DNA of 36,542 nt from positions 1-36,542 of IMG/VR virus record IMGVR_UViG_3300042304_000916; one strand, 5' to 3'. Origin of the DNA: a virus. This document shows, piece by piece, positions 31,201 through 36,312 of the stretch (the first letter of the stretch is position 1; every line of letters begins with the position of its first letter). The notes under the pieces were generated by a model. It was not told where the DNA came from. It worked only from the letters and a program-made list of their open reading frames with translations, and did no database searches. The position numbers and the translations under genes were made by a program.

Positions 31201-33941
31201 ATGTAGTCGTATTGGTCGTCTACGAGGTCACTGAAGAAACGTGAAGCTATTTCATCACTTGCTATTGCCCTAATGGCATCGTCATCAGACTGGTATCTGT
31301 CAAATAAATCTTTGAGTTCAGAATCACTCAGTGGTTCTTTGCTTCGATTATTAAAACTTTCCAACTTGTCAAATTCAACTTCACCATCACCGACATGGTC
31401 AATTATGTATTCTTCAATAAACGAGTCATCAAGTTCGTCGTCATCTGGGTCAATGCCCATATTTGAACCCCAAGGTCCATTACCCTCACCACGCGATGCA
31501 AGACCACGAGCACTATCACGACCTTGTTCAAGGACTAGGTCTTGCTCATCTGCTGAGAGCTTGTCAAAGTCATCTTCTGCGAACATTTCGCCTTGACCAG
31601 CAGCTCGCTGACGGTCACGCTTTGCCTTTGGAGTGTCAAGGTCTGCTGGATTTACTAGGTCAGCAAACTCTTTATCAAGTTGACCGTAGAAGCCTTCTTC
31701 GTATGATGCAAAAATATCTTCAGCATCTGCTTGAAGTTTTGAATCAGTTGACCAGTCGCCCTCAGGAAGAAGGTCACCAATTCTGTCGCTCCAAAGATTT
31801 TCCCCGCCCCACTCACTGGTTAGTGGACCATTTCCGTCCTGAAGCAAAAATGAAACAATTCCATTTTCACGAATGAAGTCTTTATCTTCATCACTTAGAT
31901 TCTTCATGTTGTCTGCAAGAATCTGAGCCCTTCCAGATGCAATGTCTGAACCACGACGACGTGAAGTATCAATTCTGTCCTGTTGTTCTGGCGTTACATC
32001 ACCACGACTACCGAATCCACGCTTTGAACGATTTTTTTGATATTCGTCAAGGAATTCTCCATATTTGGGTTTCTCGTAGCGTGGATTATTGCGACCACTG
32101 AAACCATATCCGAGACGAGTGTCTTCTGCAGCAGTTCCTTCTGGCAAGATGTCACGAACTCCACTGACATCAAATGTTTCTTTGCCGGTTGATTCTGTTC
32201 TCTTTGGTGGAACGAAATCTTTTCCGAACTGTTGCTTGTAGGCATCACGACGTGAGAACTCATGCGAAAGTTTGAAGAGTTCTGCATCTGTCTTTTCTCT
32301 GTCTGAACCGGTTTGTCCACGACGAGCAGCAACAAGTTTCTGACCTTCTGCACGGAGACCATCTTCTGACATGTCCCAGTACTTTGCGAGTCCTTCGTTT
32401 TCTGGTCGACGATTAGCAAGGAACGAAATGTCGTCCATCGTGCGTGGTTGCAGTTCTCCTGCAGCCAATGCTTCTTGACGCTCCGTACCAGAGAGAAGAC
32501 TCGGGTCCTTCGTCGGCTTCTTGCCGGTTCTGATTGTCGGCTTGTCAAGTAGCTCATTTGAGTCACGATTCTTTCCACCAATATCTGGAAGATTCATGTC
32601 TGGCTTCTTAATAGGAATGTACGGTCTCTGGAATGCAGTACCGTCTTGCGCAAATCCGTCGTTGTCGCCGTCAATTGCAAATGGGTTGAACGACTGTGAG
32701 AGGGTTCTTAGGTTCCCAACCGACTGACCGATTGTTTGACCAATCGCCTTAACTGCGGTCTGGAGCGCATCAATTGCTTGTGCAGAGATGCTTCCGTTTA
32801 CAATAATTCCATTGTCTGAATCAGTTGTTGAAAGATTGTGATACTTGAATACCGGCTGAAGCATGCTCTTGGCTTGCACAATGTGACCCTGAGGGATTTC
32901 AATAAGGTGTGCATATGCAGACTTACCAATACCCACTTGACCACCAAGCATTGTGTTCATTTCGTCTTGGTCGTCATCTCGGTACGGAATCTGTTGTGGT
33001 TGCATTGGAACCATTGATTCATCTGCTGGCTTAACTTCAATCTGTTGTTGAACTGGTGGCTTGTTTTGATTTCCAGAATAAGCTTCTGGCTTGCCAAACA
33101 TGAATGTGTTGTAAGCGTCTGGGGTGTGGTAACCAACTCTGTACATAGAAACTTTTCCGTCAGTTGTTGTTCTGCGGAAAACAATGAAACTATCTGTTGC
33201 TTCAACAATGTCAACCTTTGAGCCAGTTCTTTCACTGAGCTCTGATTGGATTTTCTGTGTCTTCTCAGCATCTAATGGTTGTGCAAGACCTTCTGCAAAA
33301 ATATCAAAAGGCTCGTCTTGTTCTTGTTCCTGCTCCTGTGGTGCTGCAATGACAATCATTCTTGGCTGTTGTAGTTGTTCACCCATCATTGACATGCCTG
33401 GGATAATTGGCATCATGTGATTCTTTGAATCGCTCTTAACGGAGATTGTTCCAGTCAATTGATTAGCACCATGAAGCACTGGTGACACTTCGTAGAGCTC
33501 TACTTCTCTGAGAACATTTGCTTGTTGTGCTGTATCAAATGCACCATTGATTGTTTTGTAACCAATAGACCATTCCTGCTCTTCTCCAAAGAATGCAACG
33601 CTCGCAAATGCTTCTTTGCCTTTTTCTGACTGAAGGTTAAATTGAACCTTTGCATACAAACCGCCAATTCCAGCATTTTTCATTTTTGCTGGGAGACGTG
33701 GGTCGCCTGGTGGAACTTCGTACATCTCAAGGACTTTTCCAATTGGGTCATTCCAACTGTGAGCCCATACAACTCTTGGCTTACGACGGGTGAGGCTCTT
33801 GGCAAACGCACCAGTTACAACGATGTCACCAACTGAGTCCTTGTTGCCAATTCCTGCAACGAAACATTCGACAATTCCTTGCAGTTCGTCAAGAGCGATT
33901 GCTCCGCTAGCTGCTGATTTGAATTCAAATTGTTCGTTCAT
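22224..33941 (-). CDS. Giant prohead-protease-led polyprotein with GFASRG motif array, KTSC and ArdC domains
   Basis: The protein has 3905 residues from the ATG at 33941, preceded by GGTGG. An upstream in-frame ATG at 33980 lacks a good ribosome binding site. Residues 1-170 are an S78-family prohead protease, with H61 in V-W-A-H-S-W-N-D-P-I-G-K, S125 in E-W-S-I-G-Y, and E148 or E151 in E-V-E-L-Y-E-V-S-P. A Glu/Gln-rich linker and a mixed region follow. From about residue 429 to 3604 the chain is divided by about 20 copies of G-[F/L]-[A/S/G]-S-R-G. The pieces include KTSC domains (about 1991-2065, 2163-2237 and 2322-2398, with a divergent one at 1036-1130) and an ArdC-like module (2971-3296). 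The C-terminal 300 residues are helical with an HTH-like stretch. The arrangement suggests packaged cargo, with the protease at its head. This is inference. Confidence 0.85.
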   Translation of the reverse strand: MNEQFEFKSAASGAIALDELQGIVECFVAGIGNKDSVGDIVVTGAFAKSLTRRKPRVVWAHSWNDPIGKVLEMYEVPPGDPRLPAKMKNAGIGGLYAKVQFNLQSEKGKEAFASVAFFGEEQEWSIGYKTINGAFDTAQQANVLREVELYEVSPVLHGANQLTGTISVKSDSKNHMMPIIPGMSMMGEQLQQPRMIVIAAPQEQEQEQDEPFDIFAEGLAQPLDAEKTQKIQSELSERTGSKVDIVEATDSFIVFRRTTTDGKVSMYRVGYHTPDAYNTFMFGKPEAYSGNQNKPPVQQQIEVKPADESMVPMQPQQIPYRDDDQDEMNTMLGGQVGIGKSAYAHLIEIPQGHIVQAKSMLQPVFKYHNLSTTDSDNGIIVNGSISAQAIDALQTAVKAIGQTIGQSVGNLRTLSQSFNPFAIDGDNDGFAQDGTAFQRPYIPIKKPDMNLPDIGGKNRDSNELLDKPTIRTGKKPTKDPSLLSGTERQEALAAGELQPRTMDDISFLANRRPENEGLAKYWDMSEDGLRAEGQKLVAARRGQTGSDREKTDAELFKLSHEFSRRDAYKQQFGKDFVPPKRTESTGKETFDVSGVRDILPEGTAAEDTRLGYGFSGRNNPRYEKPKYGEFLDEYQKNRSKRGFGSRGDVTPEQQDRIDTSRRRGSDIASGRAQILADNMKNLSDEDKDFIRENGIVSFLLQDGNGPLTSEWGGENLWSDRIGDLLPEGDWSTDSKLQADAEDIFASYEEGFYGQLDKEFADLVNPADLDTPKAKRDRQRAAGQGEMFAEDDFDKLSADEQDLVLEQGRDSARGLASRGEGNGPWGSNMGIDPDDDELDDSFIEEYIIDHVGDGEVEFDKLESFNNRSKEPLSDSELKDLFDRYQSDDDAIRAIASDEIASRFFSDLVDDQYDYMVDAQNSKYEPDYEDYERSRGGFDSRGASLTDKPTPKEELRSFENYLDSEYGVDYMDYTQMSDEEVKQEVMRNYRMSRSEANAFVKRLRKDENTYDELYMAADDAGDDEVDGFASLSRIKPGRVRGVVDDGAIEEINLSDEIVNDLIYDDKSKELFVSTGGGWKAGEPDASGAIQYTRTEIRTYVLQDVSKEELNELGASRNLSESVNALEKIKTSRGFTNDDKFNFFGREDKFEGVETRLQLEKLLLNEQRKAKQAEKVKKQARLDLSDEEFIADLLPAKRTSVLDPRLNEEDSRRNEKMESDYRSLMEMSLPELEKELEKARNEYGEARFVLLQRDAGVIGRDYEAEGVSNRETRANAIERIFVRKAQSRDGKPTDGFASRMPNDGERILQRGNRDFLSDEFSPSEYRMAMSGLDKVRKGDGKVSPQEEAAIRKLANLYKMRPTIKPNERFAINEVLNNVNSYANLRGSGFASRGDRLDVPGKNNDLGKWLPEDVQEFLDSNDDLLGELDAQYYLDNPGSPRPGARDHSSEAMIEDLMANPEKYGFAKDFRKEAIEALKGSGADRDEAERVADYWIENDAIHDEYLKEADGDSLYAMALAYDNYLDAAADNYNERQRGFGSRGDTTPEMRPYDEFTSKEKEKLFEQVQDDLYDQGRWDIVKNVLEEGGFDYDEFLQDNPEIHPDFVDFGDAGDMGLASRGSKPPSAAKLQELISDRLGAREDDSRIPKPLREYSKALVENWNGLTPSEKNEAFADSQISERTNLSDEDFLEVLESAWQSHAYKNEKFSALDDELRYIMEDNDTSGFASRGGRKSTDEYKEEVSDLLDIPSLDNGNSSNMDIRHADLLKQRKELIETRSRIAREIAEANGVKIDSSTTIYDVTDDDDDIDLLESLDEAISEATENIERNSEYRTAQLAKVDEASDIWAKIQDLESNSINLYGDDGEGGLESDLNELAKRFEEIDALEHYDGSSLWESENEKEKIRDTINLVDELIRAGEKKDEQGDDLAEVLEEANDVMSFIISREESIAKGNYKDLEYDTDEIPSVDGYDADYPEDRLFSSSGKSTSGFASRGSSRFDTVETPNSSAIEAVHYDRKTRELHVAFKPGQTGGEARYYTYSDVSPDYFDNEVAGSSSIGRVINDVKRNHDVEITKSSTIDAINGRGDSESDDMLEQVLQLRDEIGSLSESDLTDLADEARRSLARDGFDGYELSDEYGEPNSLVQERMIQIFESRSPKPASAGKKPSKIQDIDVRRSAALYGSYYDPNTQELVVTFKDKDGNAGGSYIYEGVTSDEAQELASSSSKGKVINKIKASKSVRRASGSDRTDRDADASAELGEGSYEAQIDSHWNEIGPDEQSRYFTRAVDSAINAGSGTSADEITADAKARAYDDRQIAMMEMQAESLGMGYRNVDVGSSAALNRVQYDPDKRELRVEYRGRDGKGTGEFYIYENVPQSVVDDLEASDSRGATLRRVRDDFDFRREEAIPQSAFYSMGEPAERSNPKITNRTNENGFYLDENGKATNYNKRAYTTGDIQKVNARRNGRDGFASRASINESSTGQRIVPSRMHSDDRESLAEITDPEERKQRIDELIEFYGPKIFAKPAAPRSKRVRVPMMPDVEGMDEADASDALDRTNDELLDFINEREKVAREILGEREYLRQFSGAVPYIEELSKNHDGGIEERSAALEQAIDRAASFAYDVNDITPDGFASRGKKLTADDIDDATVNTLNDWVTKKEIYDATYGEPSEDLLDSYAQGFVDGGNYATDEDIDRFYEDTEFTYEDYADFINGLPDDERKKLDEDIRIERQRELDNEAYWERKRGRTAGEGFASRGGTSKLDRDYQSAMSVDTPLDDNASIFNALDRALPPAGGGTWDDSAEYKPSINTVPWSKMTTGQKRRVAEDMIDNNRAYFNQMDRDGATVGEIDKEIGRIYDGEAKANLIALERNLKQAKDDYYESARKMLERSNPGLSEDKIEEMLADLGLSLDDFEKLFAKNMDAFEMAALATDLENKRRKIVGLGTNPSTPKTGGDRPKVDPLSVLGGYSDGDVFGLTPRGFSSRGESGVKRKTKEEVFAEMQKQLIAALEDSENLGKWKLPWRRTGMPENGTTGRKYSGSNWFFLSVIADARGFDSNKWATYNQWQGLGGQVRKGEKGTTIFVPMFIKGKEKADGTSTDGRIMFKVATVFNLKQIDGMPDDFDKKEILPEAERVADLEKTISEIPAVIKNGGDKAFFQPSGDFIQVPDFENFNDARSYYSTVAHELMHWTGGNGRLGREQMGTFGTPEYAYEELVAEIASAMFMASHNIEPNIQENHGPYLASWLKKLKDDPEALEKAMTDAQKAVNYVLDISPNAKSKFSNGEKAEFETPEIAVVGNPAVSVQGLASRGDWPTSGGYEPSEFDMRTALSQIGRGNLMAISGTRAKKRNNEMVLPVNRNQQVIVGYDGGSDTYFVRAEQIITSGKDKGKTRVLGQWDNVYADELGETSYQASLKPSMLSDDNKVVWAQAFDHPQTGSLLDENGRVYENGLASGGDSMDPDELDAMDWAYDAAQDYMMEQEDMMPEGPSPEDGFASRMNLSREEKNEIIAIARRMGNRFTTSVVGQYDRNGELSDKQWDALNRMTLRKQGDQYVRNTRGLASRGDKKRPRVPKTNWTPEDRQSYVDGDRLRSKKRPGKRRNGPDASEYGFGSRGEPIDILPSDIVVGEESSGGRSWGFEPIVNRAARRFGGKQNMTDEQLAAELGVPVDVARKMRKPGARTRDVYLLDRLRIQVDGDRNLWGVGKDPLSYYDESGKPIDIEANIPDTGDMAPDVPGTRAPRSTESRNYLDASAVLEEVGIDRDASRYSIIKENIDIFGETTWKRILSRGITAGEVDALLKAKKSKKKASDLYGDATEIATSVRRTDSMPLADVFSNQAFDSLRGKRGFPQQVVEAIAEVTGRRPSISTAKNFINNPRSSGKATGRNPLSMSPAQIQLLLEKLGISSEEFDKFRSE
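23607..24056 (-). other. ArdC-associated domain inside the polyprotein
   Basis: The interval after the ArdC unit (about 144 residues) reads M-R-T-A-L-S-Q-I-G-R-G-N-L-M-A-I-S-G-T-R, then strands V-L-P-V-N-R-N-Q-Q-V-I-V-G-Y-D and D-T-Y-F-V-R-A-E, and ends Y-A-D-E-L-G-E-T-S-Y-Q-A-S. I recognise this as a small domain of unknown function common in actinophages and actinobacterial plasmids. Its placement directly after ArdC suggests an antidefence or DNA-entry role. That is inference. Confidence 0.6.
24056..25031 (-). other. ArdC-like antirestriction module inside the polyprotein
   Basis: Between two motif copies lies a complete ArdC-type unit of about 325 residues. The N-terminal ssDNA-binding-like domain has W-K-L-P-W-R-R, Y-S-G-S-N-W-F-F-L, W-A-T-Y-N-Q-W-Q-G-L-G-G and V-R-K-G-E-K-G-T. 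The C-terminal zinc peptidase-like domain has H3175-E-L-M-H3179 (bases 24405-24419), then W-T-G-G-N-G-R-L-G-R and E-E-L-V-A-E-I-A-S. ArdC proteins of plasmids counter type I restriction and bind ssDNA. Here the unit ends exactly at the motif copies on both sides, so it could be released as a separate protein. Delivery with phage DNA would give immediate protection, which is inference. Confidence 0.85.
26750..27970 (-). other. Three tandem KTSC domains inside the polyprotein
   Basis: This lies in the longest motif-free interval (478 residues). Three units of about 70 residues share the plan S-[S/A]-A-[I/L]-x3-x-Y-D-x-x-x-[R/Q]-E-L-x-V-x-[F/Y], then Y-x-Y/I-Y-x-x-V, then S-S/R-x-G-x-x-x-x-x-[I/V]. 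This is the KTSC family, known from the end of some lysyl-tRNA synthetases and as stand-alone proteins. Approximate residue ranges are 1991-2065, 2163-2237 and 2322-2398. The copies are clearly different in sequence, so the triplication is old. A fourth, more distant copy may lie at about 30545-30836. Function in the phage is unknown. Confidence 0.75.
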
Positions 33942-34021
33942 TTTCCACCAATCAAATAGAGTGTTTAAATCATAAGACACTTATTTGATTGGGGACTGCA
34001 ACTAATCGCCAAAAAGTTTAT

Positions 34022-34047
34022 GTTTCACTATTTATATATAGTGAAAC
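34022..34047 (-). terminator. A/T-rich hairpin between portal and polyprotein genes
   Basis: A 10-bp stem (GTTTCACTAT with ATAGTGAAAC) and a six-base loop begin at the last base of the portal stop codon. In the minus direction no real T run follows, and the stem is A/T-rich, so it is probably a partial terminator, a processing site or a stabiliser of the upstream message rather than a full stop. Confidence 0.5.
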
Positions 34048-36059
34048 TAGTAAATTGAATTCCAAGCATCGTTCGTCTCTTCAAAAGCAACTTCATGACG
34101 AACTTTTCCATGAAGGTTGGCGTACATCTCAATAATGTCCCTCTTCAGCGACTCATGTCGGGCTTCTTCGCCTGGAGTGTTGACTGCATTGATGATTGCA
34201 TTCTTTACTTGACCAAACATGTCGGAGTTAAGTTGCTTGATGTTTTCAATATGTCGGTAGACCTTGACATTGATTTCAAGTTCGTTCCATGTTGCATTAG
34301 GTTGCTTTACTTCAATGGCATCTTTAACGATTGCTGATAGCACTGGCTTGATGTCTTCCTCTAGTTGTCTGTTCCATACATCTGGACTGAGGATTGATTC
34401 GGCTTCAAGAGTTCCAGCAAATAGTGCCTTGCGTGATTTGACTCCATTTGCCTTTTCCATCACGACTCGTTGCTGTCTTTCCAGAACACGCTCAAGTGAG
34501 CGGTCTAGGATTTCAACCCATCTATCCATCGTCCTTGCAGGCTCTTCTGATTTGTAACTCATCACCGAACTAGCAGAAGCCATTCCCTCTGGGAGTGGGG
34601 CAGTTGCTGTCTCGGGAGCGCCAAGTGGTGGGGACATTTCCCCTGGGGGTGCACCAGCGCCACTAGTTGCAGCAGCCAAAGCACCAGCCATAGTGTTCGG
34701 GTCAAGACCTGATGGTGGAGCGCCCTCAACCGGTGGCATACCTGGAGGCATTGCACCCTCTGGCCCTGGTGGCATTCCTGGAGCACCAGGTGCGGCACCA
34801 GCCATCATTGGTGGCTCTTCCATCTTCTTCTTTGTGTTGGCGATTGGTGTGAGGTTTGGATTCATCAACAATGAGTCAGCCAAGTCTGCATCAACCTCTT
34901 TGCGACCGCTCATCATTCGGTATTCGTTAACGCTGATGAGACCCTGCGAGAGTTCGTCTTTCAAATATCTTTCGCGCTCTTGCTTGTAGAGCATAAGAAC
35001 TGGAACAAGGCTTGTGTCAAAGTCAATGTAATGAACATCATCAAGTTCGTCAAGGGCACGAGCAATCGGTTCTAGGTGGGGAAGCATTGTCTCGGTCCAG
35101 AACACACGAATTTCTTCGCTTGCATTACTGAAGGTTCTTCCAGCCGCATTGCCGATTACCGTCTCTGGGACGCCGAATGCTGCAAGAATTTCTTCTTTCG
35201 TAATTTGTCGCATTTGAATATAGGCGGCATCACGTGGGCTTGCGGAAACATCAACAAAGTCAACGCCATCGTCGGCAGACAGGACCGTAGTTCTTCCGGT
35301 GGTAGCGAGATTGCCTCTAAACCTGTTCTTTAGTTCTTCCTTGTCGTCATCATCAATTTCGCCCTTAACTACAAGAAGGCTTCCTGGTCGACCATCATTC
35401 ATCAAAAAGTTTCTGTTATATAGTTTTGCAAAGTTTTCAATTTCAATTGCAATACCGGCTGATTCCATTGGCGTTAATGACAGGTAAGGGTCAAGTGGGT
35501 GTGGTCTTCTAACCCAGACAACATCCTCTGGTTTGAGGATTACTGGCTCACCGTTTGGCATCATCACCTCGTACCCAGAAACAAATTTCTTTGGGTCTGG
35601 GATTGGAGAAGTTGCTTGAGGCGGGAGAAGGTTTAGACCAATAATGTCGCCGTTCCTGCCTCTCACCTTTTCAATGAATGCTCCACGGGTTCCAAGAAGT
35701 AACTGTGATGAAAGCCTGTAGCGAAAGATAAACGAGTTTTCACCGATGTTGGATTTAGTGTTTAATACTTGAAGAAGTGTTGAGTCTTCTGCTTTTCTAC
35801 CAACAATGACTTCACCGTCCGGTGAATTGTCTTTACGGAGAATAATTGGGAGTCTTGCTTGGTTCCCAGCGATTACGTCAATACACCTAGCCACCCATGT
35901 GACTCGCTGCATTCCTTCTCTGTAGGCTCGCTCAATGTCCCAAGAATCCTTGTATGGCTTACCAACGAAAGATGAGTCATTGGCTATGGGCGCGCCGGGT
36001 CCAATCCCCTTGGAGTTGATATTATTGAGGGCTTTATTTGAGCCTGTGTTCCATGCCAT
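34047..36059 (-). CDS. Portal protein, HK97 family
   Basis: The 670-residue product forms the dodecameric ring at the packaging vertex. Family signs are the N-terminal W-V-A-R-C-I-D-V-I-A-G-N, L-L-G-T-R-G-A-F-I-E-K, L-P-P-Q-A-T-S-P, E-D-V-V-W-V-R-R-P-H-P-L-D-P-Y-L-S-L-T-P-M, and F-G-V-P-E-T-V-I-G-N-A with T-F-S-N-A-S-E-E-I. The core ends near residue 405. A Pro/Gly/Ala-rich linker (about 410-498) then leads to an extra helical C-terminal domain of about 170 residues, so the protein is longer than a minimal HK97 portal (about 400-450). The extra domain probably faces the capsid interior or wall, where it could contact cargo or DNA. The gene follows the small membrane protein with a 2-bp gap. 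Confidence 0.93.
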   Translation of the reverse strand: MAWNTGSNKALNNINSKGIGPGAPIANDSSFVGKPYKDSWDIERAYREGMQRVTWVARCIDVIAGNQARLPIILRKDNSPDGEVIVGRKAEDSTLLQVLNTKSNIGENSFIFRYRLSSQLLLGTRGAFIEKVRGRNGDIIGLNLLPPQATSPIPDPKKFVSGYEVMMPNGEPVILKPEDVVWVRRPHPLDPYLSLTPMESAGIAIEIENFAKLYNRNFLMNDGRPGSLLVVKGEIDDDDKEELKNRFRGNLATTGRTTVLSADDGVDFVDVSASPRDAAYIQMRQITKEEILAAFGVPETVIGNAAGRTFSNASEEIRVFWTETMLPHLEPIARALDELDDVHYIDFDTSLVPVLMLYKQERERYLKDELSQGLISVNEYRMMSGRKEVDADLADSLLMNPNLTPIANTKKKMEEPPMMAGAAPGAPGMPPGPEGAMPPGMPPVEGAPPSGLDPNTMAGALAAATSGAGAPPGEMSPPLGAPETATAPLPEGMASASSVMSYKSEEPARTMDRWVEILDRSLERVLERQQRVVMEKANGVKSRKALFAGTLEAESILSPDVWNRQLEEDIKPVLSAIVKDAIEVKQPNATWNELEINVKVYRHIENIKQLNSDMFGQVKNAIINAVNTPGEEARHESLKRDIIEMYANLHGKVRHEVAFEETNDAWNSIY

Positions 36060-36061
36060 AT

Positions 36062-36244
36062 TTATTCAAGACCTAACAAGAATCCGACTATTCCACATGC
36101 CAAACCTGCAACTATCAATCCAGCTGGAGGGAATATTAAACCAGCACCGATTGCCGTTAACAGTATAAATGAAATCATTAAAAAATTAGCGATATAACCA
36201 CGGTTTATTAAAGCAAGTTTAATTTTAGCAAATATTCTTTTCAT
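36062..36244 (-). CDS. Small two-helix membrane protein
   Basis: The 60-residue start at ATG 36244 is preferred because AGGA lies eight bases upstream. An in-frame GTG at 36250 is too close to it. After a basic N-terminus (M-K-R-I-F-A-K-I-K), two hydrophobic segments are visible (about residues 18-34 and 36-57), separated by a short P-P-A-G turn. It is the first gene of the head operon, two bases before the portal. The role is unknown. Small membrane proteins at this place are not typical of head modules. Confidence 0.6.
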   Translation of the reverse strand: MKRIFAKIKLALINRGYIANFLMISFILLTAIGAGLIFPPAGLIVAGLACGIVGFLLGLE

Positions 36245-36273
36245 GCGCACCGTCCTACATTACCCGATTAATG

Positions 36274-36290
36274 TGTTCTAATCTAGAACA
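36274..36290. promoter_or_regulatory. Inverted repeat in the divergent terminase/head promoter region
   Basis: TGTTCTA-ATC-TAGAACA has 7-bp arms and a 3-bp centre. It lies in the 68-bp gap between the plus-strand terminase gene and the minus-strand head operon. It could be an operator that controls both directions. Promoter boxes cannot be assigned with confidence. Confidence 0.45.
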
Positions 36291-36312
36291 ACAATTTTTA
36301 TTTGGAGATTAC

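Larger units (their letters stand above)
23130..32657 (-). repeat. Array of about 20 G-[F/L]-[A/S/G]-S-R-G motifs in the polyprotein
   Basis: The 18-bp motif sites begin at 23130, 23280, 23478, 23607, 24039, 25014, 25698, 26058, 26544, 27978, 28767, 29097, 29328, 29772, 30051, 30852, 31122, 31488, 32001 and 32640. All are in the reading frame of the giant protein. Fourteen or more read G-F/L-A/G/S-S-R-G. Variants are G-F-D-S-R-G (31122), G-F-A-S-L-S (30852), G-F-A-S-R-M (30051 and 23478), G-F-A-S-R-A (26544) and G-L-A-S-G-G (23607). The copy at 32640 reads G-F-A-Q-D-G and may instead belong to the DGDxDG motif. Arg is coded by CGT, CGC, CGA and AGA, and Ser by TCA, TCT, TCC, AGC and AGT. Spacing runs from 43 to 478 residues. 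Confidence 0.9.

Noticed and set aside
23130-32657. The GFASRG array as a DNA-level repeat or recombination site
   Set aside because: Codons and third positions vary widely between copies, and flanking DNA is unrelated, so the conservation is at the protein level.
22224-33941. Giant protein as a tail tape-measure protein
   Set aside because: It starts with a prohead protease, lies between portal and capsid genes, and lacks long coiled-coil or hydrophobic stretches. Asp-rich globular pieces with known domains dominate.
22489-33975. Many plus- and minus-strand frames of 60-195 codons inside the polyprotein gene
   Set aside because: They are shadows of a very long coding region. None shows a family or a ribosome binding site.
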